Assembly (NCBI GenBank): GCA_002118135.1
Contig: BDIU01000358.1
Location: 62,001-126,000 of the forward strand
Length of the DNA: 64,000 bases
Direction: 5' to 3'
DNA from: Trebouxia sp. TZW2008
Lineage: Eukaryota; Chlorophyta; Trebouxiophyceae; Trebouxiales; Trebouxiaceae
The translations under genes were made by a program, and so were the position numbers. The notes under the pieces are model-generated. The model did not search any database and was not told the DNA's origin. It saw only the letters and a list, made by a program, of their open reading frames with translations. This document shows, in pieces, positions 54,933-64,000 of this stretch. Each line of letters begins with the position of its first letter. Position 1 is the first letter of the stretch.

Positions 54933-57900
54933 ATGAGCGGGCCTCTCAAGCTTAAGATCAAGCTAAAACCGAAGCCTCAAGAGTCAGAAACTGCGTCTGG
55001 CCGGTCAGACCACAAGCGTAAGCTCGAAGATTACTCACCCCAATCTGGCTTGCTGTCTACCGCTGCTAATAGCACTGAAGCCAAACGCTCGAAGAAGCAG
55101 AAACACCATCAACAAGGTCCTGGCCAGCTTCAGCCAACATCTTCCGGCAACAAGATCAAACTTCATATCAAAGGCTCTTGGAACAAGCCAAAGGCTGCAC
55201 CAGATCAGAAGGCCTTCCCTCCTGGGCAGTCTCATTTAAGGCCTGCCCAGCCAAATCATTCGTTGACCCAGGCTGCACCTCCGACTTCGGGTCTTGTAGT
55301 CAAGCAGCGACCTCCAGCCAAGGCTGTTCAGCTTCCTGGGTTGGCTCAAGGGCCCACCGCAAACACCAAGAAGAAGCAGAACGGCTCTGCAAATGTACAC
55401 AGACCCGCACCTTTGGCATCAGATGCAGTTTTGGACTCACAAGCAAGGGTCGGGGGTTCAATTCCTGCAGCCTCGCCTGCTTTGCATCAGCAGGGCGCCC
55501 CAACTGCACAGGCGCAACCCTCCATAAGGCCAAGCTTACAAACAGAAGGCCATGGAGCTCCTGCCCTGCCTACAAGGGCCATTCTTGAGCGTGTTGTGGA
55601 CAAGATGCAGAGGAAGGATACCTTCAGCATCTTCAAAAACCCTGTCACAGAAGCCATGGTAAGGGTCAGGGATCTCAAACCCCCCACTTTCCCGGCAGGG
55701 GAGTTACGCAAAGTATGCAGGGCCAAAGGCAGCGCGTAGGCTGCCCACATGAAAATGCCTGGATATCAATGCATACACTAGTGCAGCCCACCAATGGCCC
55801 TGCATTCCCTGCAAAAATGCTCACATAATGTGGGAAACTGTGGATTTTGCAGAACCCTGACACAGACACCATTGTAGGTGTTGTCTGCGCTGCAGACCTG
55901 AGCTTGTACATACTTGGTGCATGTTCACACTTGGCAATCCTACACATTACACAGGCAATACACATAGTGAATATGTATTGTCTAGCTGCACTTCTACTAC
56001 TGTCACACCACATTGAATTCTCGCTCTTTGACTGGAAAATGCCACAAAGCTTAAGGGACCAATCAACTTTTTGGAGTGCTTTCATAAGCTGAAAACCTTC
56101 CAACAACACTTTTGCTGGCTTATTCTGAATACTGCCTGTGTCTATACAGGCTCCTGGTTACTTTCAAGTGGTGCAACGAGGCATGGACTTCACTACCTTG
56201 CGCTCAAACGTGCAGTCCGACGTCTACAGAACATGGGACCAGTTTCAGGTGAAACTCTGAATGCTTTGGCCAGCTGTTGTGTCTGTTGTTTGGATGTTAT
56301 CAATGCGGCAATATTTCTTGCAACAACGGCAACTGTTCCCGTGAAATCTGCAAGATCACATGGCACTACTTTTCATGATGACATCTGACAATTGGTTTTC
56401 ATTGCAGACCATATACATCTGTCTGATGCTCTAAAAACCTACTGCATTGATCTGAAACAAGTTTGTGTGCGTTTGCAGGAAGACATGGATGTCATGTTTG
56501 ACAATGCCATGGCGTACAACACTCCTGAGACTGTGTATCACAAGCAAGCACGATCTTTGAAGGCTGTTGCTGCCAAAATGATGGAGCTGGCAAAGCAGGG
56601 TGTCACAGACTTTAGGTGTGGCAACTAGCTAATCATCTGTCCTTGTCAGCTTGGGGCAAGTCAATGTCTGAGTTTAGCATGCGTTTTGAATGAACGAATG
56701 AATGCTTGCATGCATGGATGAATGAATGGAGTTGATGCATCTGCTTAGTCACCACAGATCAGTGGCCCTCATGGGCTCTAAAATAAGCTCACATAAAGTT
56801 ATCGCCAGCTGATGTTTATGTGCTCTGTTGCAGAGGGAAGACAATGCAGGAGTCAAGAGCACACAATGTACAGATTGCTGCTGAGGCACAGGCGTACCGG
56901 GAAGAGCAAAGGTATGCATCACCACAAGCTGTAGCATGCAAGCAACGCCAAACTTCAAGGTTCTGTCAAATTGCCTTGCAAGCAAGTGTCACATACTGCA
57001 ATGCTGATTGTAATCAGATCTACTTGTTAAGTCACAACAGTCAGTCCAGCCAAAGTCGCGCTTTGGCTCCACAATCTATGCAAATATTCTGCAGCCAATC
57101 CACCTTGAGCTTGCAAGGCCATGTCTGCTTCTAAACAGACATGACACAAGTGGTGTCAGCTTGAAAACTCTTGTGCACATGCAAGTGTGCTCAGCACAGC
57201 ATTACGCTGGAACCTGGCCCTGCGCTGTTGTCACTGTGCCCACTCTCATGATGCATAGGCTCAACGCCCACATTGTGCACCATGACATGACCAAATTATG
57301 CCAGACAGCACAGCTGAATTGCCGCTTTGGCTGGTGCAGGGGAGCAAAAGCAGCCAGCTTGGCAACAACCGCAGCAGAGCAGCCAGCCTCAGCCACTGCT
57401 GGCATGACATTGCGGCATGCTTCCACAGCAGCTGATATGCATGCTGCAGAGGCTGCTGCGCATGTTGCTAAAGCTGCCCCCCGCGTGCATCGGCATGTGG
57501 TGCGCGAGAGTGACATGAGGAAGTTTGCTGGCCAGGTGAGTGTTGCATGATTCAGAGCGCTTGATTATAAATGCTTGAGTTCAACATTCGTTTGCCATGA
57601 CAGTGAGTTTGTATGTGGGCATGTTGCAGGCTTTTGAACTACAGCACGCTGAGCTTAGTGAATCTGTGCAATACATGTCTGCAACATGCTTCTTGAGCCT
57701 CTGCAATTCAAAAGCTCAAGAACCTATGCATCATTCAGGCTGAGCTTGGTGTGAGCAATGTGTTGGGCATGCCAGCAAAATGTGCTTCTTCTTTTGCAAC
57801 CTGTGTTGTATGCACATCCATCTGGTTAACGTGCAGACAGTTGACACAGTGTGCATATGCGACAGTGTGCATATGAAATGCTGTTTTACTGAGCTGTTGC

Positions 57901-58475
57901 TTCTGCTACAGGAGGAGCAGAATAATCGGGCCACCTACTGGCAGATCCCCCAAGCACAGTACTACAGCAGGTGGAAAGGCTTGGCAGCCGGGGCAACAGC
58001 CGAGAGCGTTGCGCTGCATGCTGGCCGGCCGATTATGCGCGCTGTCGTGCTGCTGGGCCGCGACACATACGCTCGCAGCATTGCCCGCTTCACAGCTGGC
58101 CTCAAGGGCAAGTTCAAAGCGCTGGCAGAAGCAAGGGCCGCTCCTGCCGTGGTTCCCAAGCACAGCCAGCCTGCCCAGACGATGCAAGCCAGTCACTTGC
58201 CAGCATCCTCTACTGCTGGCGTGCCTTCAGGCATATCCACAGCTGCAGCATCAAGCAGTGGCGTAGCGCGGCCTGCACTGCCGTACTCTTCAGCTCAAGC
58301 AGGTGCTCATGGCAGTCTTGCTGCTGGATCTGCTGCAGCATCTCATGCCTCAGCTCCAAGCCAGAGCGTGCTTGTAACCCCAGCAGCAGCAGCAAGACCA
58401 GTGCCTGCATCTTATGGGATGATTCCTCCGGCAGCAGCTTCCTACCCTGCCCGTCCAGTGCAGCACCATTTGTAG
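54933..58475 (+). CDS. single-bromodomain protein, BRD7/BRD9-like (plant BRD1/2/13 type)
   Basis: Six exons: 54933-55658, 56150-56248, 56479-56615, 56834-56911, 57340-57535 and 57912-58475. They give 599 aa with consistent phases. A basic, Lys/Gln/Pro-rich N-terminal half (starts MSGPLKLKIKLKPKP) precedes one bromodomain at about residues 216-320. Visible are the ZA region IFKNPVTEAM-APGYFQVVQRGMDFTTL, then EDMDVMFDNAMAYNTPETVY with the acetyl-lysine-contacting Asn289. The domain is split between exons 1, 2 and 3. The C-terminal part has a conserved-looking YWQIPQAQYYSRW segment and an Ala/Ser/Pro-rich tail. By family it should read acetylated histones as a subunit of a SWI/SNF (BAF) remodelling complex in the nucleus. 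Intron 1 holds a copy of the exon 1 end at about 55846-55885. Confidence 0.88.
55636..55885. repeat. Copy of bromodomain gene exon 1 end in intron 1
   Basis: AACCCTGTCACAGAAGCCAT then GGTAAGGGTC (55638-55668) recurs as AACCCTGACACAGACACCAT then TGTAGGTGTT at about 55850-55880. The copy spans the donor position and is flanked by weakly similar sequence. Confidence 0.7.
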
Positions 58476-59387
58476 TGCTTGTCTTTTGAATAGTTCCCAA
58501 GCATGAGGGTGTGAAACAGCTGACTGTGTGTGATTTGGCAAACAGCTATTGTGTTTATTGCTGGCTATGCTTGTATGCAGGCCATGCCTTTGTTTTGCTT
58601 CTTTGTACGCTGCCCAGCAGAAACTGTTCTGCTTGAAGTATTCCAATGAGTACGCAGTAGCCAACTAAGCGCGACGACATGGGTTTCAAATATCAACACC
58701 TGTGAACCACAATGCAGTATTCGCTGATCATAAGCCAAGTAGGCCCTGCAGTGCATAATTGCAACTAATGGCCAGCAGCCTCGATCTGACTGCGCCATCT
58801 AAAGCCGTCAGCGCCGTCAGTCAGATATTGCATAATCATGGTGACAGCATTTCAAGCTCTTCCTCTATATCAGGCACAGCTAAGCGTTACGTGCAAGACC
58901 TGACTGCCTAATCAAGAGCTGAGTTTATGTCGGTTTGCGACAATCGAAGCTGGACATTGAACGCTCAAAACAATGACTACGATGAGCGAAGACAAAGAAG
59001 ACACGGGTGCTGATCAGCGCAGGTGACAAGGGCATTCAAGAAAACATACATCCATTACAAAGCACTGTCCAATGAGGGCTCTAATGGCAACAAAGACTTA
59101 TGCAGCATTCACATGCTCGAGGAAAGAGATGTAAAAAGCCTGCTTTCATTCTGGTACACTTCTGAACTAGTCAAAAATTTCCTCCAAGCTGTGCTGTTCA
59201 TTGCACACCTGACAGGCACTTGCCATAAGTGTCAATGTGCCTGATGTAGGCTAGCTGTAGTTTCTAGCAGCAACATGTTGCAAGCGTTGCTCTTGACGGT
59301 GGTGCAATTGTTGCACACTGGTCATATTGATCATGCTGGTCATGACAGCTAGCAAATCCAGCGAGCGCAGAACGGATTGCACCCGCT
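58476..59387. other. Convergent intergenic region, bromodomain / SDR
   Basis: About 910 bases between stop codons. It should hold two 3' UTRs. No coding block, RNA gene or long repeat is seen. A CpG-containing patch lies near 58790-59010. Confidence 0.4.
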
Positions 59388-60785
59388 TCACCATGGAAAT
59401 GTACTGCCGTCTGTGTTCAAAAATCGTCCAGAGTCATCAGGAGACAGTTTGCTGATCGTGCTCAGGAGGGTCTGTGCTGACTGAGCAGGAGTGATGCGCA
59501 GGTGTTTGAACTCTTCTTCAATTTTCCATGCACTGCAGAAAATAAATTGTTCATCTGGGGGGAACTCGGTTTGCTCATTTGCATTTGCAGTAACAGTAGT
59601 GTACTGCAGAATATGTGGAATGTTGAAAAACAGTCAGTCAGCAGCATGGCAAGACAGGACTTCTGCCGCACACACCCAGCAATATATGCTAAACAGTGTA
59701 TTTTCATAACTATTATTATAAAGCAGCATACATGCTGAAACAAAATCTTACCGAAAACTTAACTCATTCAGGTCTGTGGCAACATTCCCAGGATGAATGG
59801 AGACAAAGGTGAACCCATCATCTGGTGTAATGTCAGCTGCCCAGCATACAGTCACTGCAGCAGCACACAGTAACCATCAGACAAGACCTGCATTTACTTG
59901 AGCCAAAATACTGTTGGCAACTTCCAAAAAGATATGGTGTGATGTCAGCTGCCCAGCATACAGTCACTGCACAGCTTAGGTGTCACTGGCATTACAGATT
60001 CTTCCATGCCCAAGTGAGCTTTGAGTCTGATACGGTAATTGAAGCAGCACACAGCGTCAAGACGAGACCTGCAAGGGCTTGTACTAAGACATAACATTGG
60101 CAACTTGCAGCAAGCAAAGCGTGACAAGGCTCTCATCATGTACAGTGACTACAGCAATGCACAGTCAGAATCAAACAACATCTGTATGTTGCTTGCACCA
60201 GACTCTCATCAGCAAGTGACAACAAGTCAAACGCGGTGTGTGTGGACATCATGGCAAGGTATGACGGTGACAGATCATCAGACATCTTCAGACTGACAGG
60301 TGACAGATCATCGGACATCTTCAGACAAGAACTGTGATTGCTCATTAGTAATCATTAGTAAGTAGTAACAAGCAAAGCGCAGCACAAATATCATCAACAT
60401 CATAGCTGCAGCAGGGCACCCAGCGGTCACAAGACCTGTGGTTGCCTGTACTACGATATCATTGGCGACTGGCAACAAGTCAAGCGTGGTTCGAATGTCA
60501 TGGCAAGATACGACAGATGACAGATCACCAGACAACACCAGACAAGACCTGTTGTTATTTGCACTGAGACATCATGAGCATTCTTCAACAAGAGGGTGTG
60601 GGGTGTACACCAGGGCAGACTGTGCTAAGCATCAGGTCATCAGAGAGGCAATTTGGGGTTCTCACACATGTTCAAGGCGGCTTTTGAAGCCTTGTAGCTC
60701 AGAGTGGTTGGGATAAAGCGCAGTGGCTTCTCCTTTCTGTTCAGCAACTGCAATCATGAGCAGAATAGTTTGTGCCAGGGTGATT

Positions 60786-60817
<32 letters not shown>

Positions 60818-62216
60818 CAGCAGCAACACCAGCAACACCAGTGACAGCCGCAGCAGTAGCAGCAGCAGTATCAGCAGCAGCAGCGGCAGCAATAGCAGCA
60901 ACAGCAGCAGCAACAGCGTCAGCAGTGAAAGCAGCAGCAGCAGCAACAGCAACAGCGTCAGCAGGGATACCAGCAGCAGCAGCAGCAGCAGCAGCAATGT
61001 CACCTCTTCATATCGCTGAGATACAGAGCCAAAACTGGAGGACACATTCACAACAAGTTTTTTGTGGCCAGATTGCAGCAGTGGCAGGAAAGTCTGCGTC
61101 ATGACATGCGCTCCAATAACATTGACATTGAACACATCTCTAACAGAATCTGCTGACCTGCAATTCAGCACAATGGCAACTGTGTATACACAGTCAGCTT
61201 TAGCTTAACGTCAAGCTAAAGCTGACTATGCAACAATACATGGTCCAGAATCTGGATTAGTGCGCATTTTTGTGATGTAGGTGGAAACGTATGCAACCAT
61301 CATGTCTGTTTCAATACACAGCAGAACTCAAGAATGCACAGAGTCTCTTATATTGTGGGCAAGCACAGCTCAGCAGCAAAAGCACAGTCTCAAGTTGAGA
61401 CTCTCAACACTTCAGGCAAATAAAGCACCGGTCATTGCATGATCGTACTTTGATCAGCATGTGCTGCTTACTCTTCAGAGCTTCGTCCTGGGTTGCCAAT
61501 AGCGGCATTGTTTACAAGGTAGTCTATGCTGTTGATCCCCAATTTCTCTCTCACTTGGGTGTACGCAGCCTGTTTTCCAGCACATACAGTAATCTCTTGA
61601 CATATGGATACTTGAAATACCTTTGTATAAGGACATTTTGCTTTAAGGACAATGCATTTGGGAACCAATCACTGCATTCTGAATGTAGTGATACTTTTTA
61701 GTCAGTGCAAGTGGATGTGCGGACATTTTGGTCTCCAATGCCGCCCTTGGAAATCACTCTACTCTCGTCAGATGGCGCTACATCATGCACCATGAGCACA
61801 AACAGCATATGCAGCTGCACCTGAATGCTTTCGCTGCTTGCAACGTCCAAGGTCAGTATATGAAGACGCTCTGGGTACTTTGTTTTCAGTTCTTGAAGGA
61901 CATCAGCTTGACCAGGATTCCTGGCAGTAGCTAGAACAGTAGCACCTCCTCGCTCTACGAGCTGCAGACGCGCAGGTCTGACAACATGTCAACATCTTGC
62001 CCACTTGGTTGGTGCCATCAGGTACTACAGCATGCCATGCATCGCAGGAATCGCAAACGACTTTCAAGCGTCCCGATGGGACGCAGCCGTACATGAGCCG
62101 TGCACATCGTGCATAAGACATAGAGGTGTCAATTTACTTGCCTCTGCCACCAGGGCAGCCCCGATGCCTCGAGCGCGAGACGCACCGGTGATCAGCCAGA
62201 TCTCTGTAGGAGCCAT
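59388..62216 (-). CDS. short-chain dehydrogenase/reductase (C-factor/Sniffer-like), copy 1
   Basis: Seven exons: 62216-62142, 61961-61821, 61569-61472, 61157-61004, 60747-60666, 59854-59752 and 59532-59388. They give 265 aa with consistent phases. The order is classical SDR: beta-1 with cofactor loop WLITGASRARGIGAAL, TLDVAS, YLVNNAAIGNPG, NVIGAHVMTQTFLPLLQSG, NVSSSFGS (catalytic Ser about 145), then YKASKAALNM with Tyr174 and Lys178, SIHPGNVATDL, and a C-terminal GRFLNTDGSTFPW. It is an NAD(P)H-dependent oxidoreductase; substrate unknown, probably cytosolic. The glycine motif carries two extra residues (Ala-Arg) before GIG compared with the neighbouring paralogue. Intron 1 appears to use a GC donor. 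Intron 4 opens with a CTG-rich repeat. Intron 5 contains decayed copies of exon 6 and of other local sequence. Confidence 0.9.
59820..59970. repeat. Copy of SDR copy 1 exon 6 start with acceptor
   Basis: GATGTCAGCTGCCCAGCATA at 59941-59960 repeats the plus-strand reading of the true exon 6 start (59829-59854, AATGTCAGCTGCCCAGCATA). The next bases (CAGTCACTGCA) also match, so the acceptor region is included. Confidence 0.85.
60236..60560. repeat. Several related units in SDR copy 1 intron 5
   Basis: Units containing ACAGATCATCRGACATCTTC (60269 and 60303) and a more diverged ACAGATCACCAGACAACACC (60520), each near CATGGCAAGRTAYGAC and ACAAGTCAARCG words, are spread along the intron. No protein similarity is recognised. 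Confidence 0.7.
60786..61003 (-). repeat. CTG-rich trinucleotide array at an SDR 5' splice site
   Basis: About 210 bases of interrupted CAG on plus (CTG in the transcript) run from about 60786 to 60998. The donor of exon 4 is at 61003 and the array follows GTGACATTG directly. Interruptions such as ACC, GTA and GTC suggest an old, partly degraded array. Confidence 0.95.
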
Positions 62217-62675
62217 ACTCGCTGCTCGGCTGCGTCAGAGACGCAGAGGATGTCGTGCGCGTAGATGGCTTATCGCAGCCGACCCGATGGTGTCGCTGCC
62301 GTTCAGGCCCCGCGCGGTGATCGCATTTGATGGACGCTATGCAATGTCAACGTAAACCTTGACACTTCCTCACAGGAATTGGGGGGGACCCCAGCAGAAA
62401 GATGTGGGGCAGATTGGGGGGGAGCCTGCGCATGATCGCACGGGTCGCGAGCGTTATGGACGGCGTTATTGCTGGCGTTAAAGCCAAACTAAGGTCGCGA
62501 CAGCTCGGCCCCGAACTCGTGATGCGCAACGGCTTCGAGGCAAGCGCTTTCCCTGCTCGTGATAGTCCTGGCAGCGTGCGCCTGTACGGCAATTGCGACC
62601 CTCAATCATGCTTAATTTCGAAGCCTTCCATGAGCTCGCAATCGTGACTGTCTGAGGTTGTGAGCTTGGAAGCAA
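62217..62675. promoter_or_regulatory. Divergent promoter region between the two SDR paralogues
   Basis: 459 bases, CpG-rich, with G-runs at about 62382-62428 (GGGGGG twice). It is shared by two duplicated dehydrogenases facing away from each other, so co-regulation is possible. Confidence 0.55.
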
Positions 62676-64000
62676 ATGTCCGCTGCAGAGGTGTGGGTGG
62701 TGACCGGAGCATCAAGAGGCATAGGAACCGAGTTCGTCAAGCAGGTCACACCGCTCCTGCTCCAACGCTCCAGCACCTGTGCGGCAGTCGACAGCGACTT
62801 ACGAGCCGTGATACAAATCGTGCAGATCCTCTCGTCTGACGGTCATCAAGTGGTCGCTGGCGCAAGGACGCCTGACACAGCTACAGTACTACAAGATCTG
62901 CTGCGTCAATATCCTGGTCGGCTACATATCATACCGTTGGATGTTGCAAGCACTACTAGCATCCAGGTACAGAGGCATGCAAAGCGTGTATGTGTCTCTC
63001 ATATCCACCTAGCTCCTCTTTGTGTCAAAACATTGCCCGTCAGTATGTTCACAGTGTCTGTTAGCACAGGATGCTGCAAGGCAAGTCTCCCAACTTCAAG
63101 GCATCTCAGGTGTGGACTACCTGATCAACAACGCAGCAGTGTCAGATCCTGGGCAGAGTCGCCTACAGTAAGTAAGGGCGCCATTGTCCTGCATTGGGCA
63201 TTGGCAAACTTTGTGCCCTGCTGCACAGAATGAAGGTAATTTTGCGTCATGCCTGTAAGCTTGGCTTTCATGCGGCCAATTGCCTGTTATGACTATGACT
63301 ACAGCATCTAAGCAAGCATGCTGTTTCTGCATGTGCGGGCAGCGCTGTACAACTTTGACAGAGCCTTGGCAGCTCGTTCTCTTGTCAGTTATGACCATGA
63401 GTGTGCTGTGCCGTGGGTCCCTATGTAAAGCCGGTTGTGTATAGGCAGATTTGGTCAGCAAGAGGCGGTTCACGCTTGGGGCGTTTCCAGTCGTCTCATC
63501 AGTAAACACACCCACTTGTTTGTTAGCCCTGCTGTCATGGTAGCGCTGCAAACATCCGCCAACAACCAAGTGGGTGTTCTTAGCGACGAGAACAATGGAC
63601 ATGTCCCGAGCGCGAATTGCCACTGTCGCCCCTCAGGTTTCAGCTTGATGCGCCAAGAGATTGCCCGCCTAGCAATCTGTCTCCCTGCTATGCAGAACTC
63701 CAGAGTCCCTCAGGCAGGCTCTGGAGATCAATGTCGTGGGAGTACACACCATGACACAAGCTTTCCTCCCCTTATTGCAGTCAGGCACCAAGAAGACAGT
63801 CATCAACATCTCTTCTGGCTCTGGCTCTTTGTCCAGGAGATACAATGAGGTCAGCGATTCAATTCATGCGCGGCTAATATTGCCCAAGCAGTCATTGCTT
63901 GCCTGCAACTGAGTTGCCTCAGCATTCATTGCTTGCCTGCAACAGCTTCTTTGAGGGCTTTCATCATATTTCTTGTTGTATTTTTATGCTGACAGCTCTG
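62676..64000 (+). CDS. short-chain dehydrogenase/reductase, copy 2, partial (runs off right edge)
   Basis: Four exons are visible: 62676-62744, 62826-62966, 63070-63167 and 63696-63849; the rest lies beyond the window. The product starts MSAAEVWVVTGASRGIGTEF with an intact TGxxxGIG cofactor motif. It continues with IPLDVAS, YLINNAAVSDPG, the NVVGVHTMTQAFLPLLQSG helix and INISSGSGSLSRRYNE, just before the catalytic Tyr exon, which is not in view. Exons 2, 3 and 4 are exactly as long as those of the divergent paralogue (141, 98 and 154 bases) with identical phases, so the two genes are clearly duplicates. It should be an NAD(P)H-dependent oxidoreductase of unknown substrate. The two genes share the 459-base interval between their starts. 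After 63849 only intron sequence is seen, including a tandem repeat. Confidence 0.88.
63885..63945. repeat. Short tandem repeat in SDR copy 2 intron
   Basis: CATTGCTTGCCTGCAACTGA at 63893 and CATTGCTTGCCTGCAACAGC at 63928 are direct repeats about 35 bases apart, just after the donor at 63850. Confidence 0.8.

Noticed and set aside
60723..61104. Plus-strand poly-serine and poly-alanine frames
   Set aside because: They are the other frames of the same CAG/CTG repeat.
60662..61171. Long minus-strand frame encoding a poly-leucine protein
   Set aside because: It is read-through from SDR exon 4 into the CTG repeat of intron 4; the conserved YKASK exon resumes at 60747 in another frame.

Overview
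This window is nuclear DNA from a eukaryote, most likely a unicellular green alga (Chlorophyta; a trebouxiophyte-like alga is my guess). The genes are densely split by short GT-AG and GC-AG introns of roughly 65 to 900 bases. Their closest recognisable relatives are plant/algal families: UPL1-type HECT ligase, DEG9 protease, a plant-type single-bromodomain protein and a cyanobacterial/plastid-type chorismate lyase. There are no operons, no bacterial signals and no rRNA or tRNA gene that I can see. I rebuilt gene models by hand by following conserved protein blocks across splice sites with consistent phase.

Layout: (1) 1-27633 minus, most of a giant UPL1/HUWE1-like E3 ubiquitin ligase, whose C-terminal HECT domain lies beyond the left edge. 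(2) 28425-35141 minus, a DHX35-like DEAH-box RNA helicase. (3) 35731-37801 plus, a chorismate lyase-like protein with a likely transit peptide. (4) 38838-45051 minus, DEG9 serine protease (13 exons, 589 aa). (5) 45502-49213 plus, a bZIP transcription factor (470 aa). (6) 50654-53194 plus, ER membrane complex subunit EMC2. (7) 53370-54795 minus, MORN3-like MORN-repeat protein (244 aa). (8) 54933-58475 plus, a BRD7/BRD9-like bromodomain protein (599 aa). (9) 59388-62216 minus and (10) 62676->64000 plus, two short-chain dehydrogenase paralogues head to head.

Neighbours mostly alternate strand. Four pairs share a divergent promoter region (35142-35730, 45052-45501, 54796-54932, 62217-62675). The genes are unrelated housekeeping, regulatory and metabolic functions, so apart from the dehydrogenase pair I see no common pathway. 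The 5' ends of most genes are CpG-rich while gene bodies are strongly CpG-poor and rich in TG/CA.

The most unusual signal is architectural. In at least eight of the ten genes, introns carry tandem, decaying copies of the adjacent exon edge together with its splice site, from two to about six copies with unit lengths of roughly 40 to 250 bases. Examples are five copies of a PDZ exon start in DEG9, about six copies of a helicase exon end, and four copies of the last bZIP exon including its stop codon. A second pattern is that the three longest intronic simple repeats all begin within about 10 bases of a 5' splice site. A third is a small class of GC-AG introns with the shared donor AG|GCAAGY.
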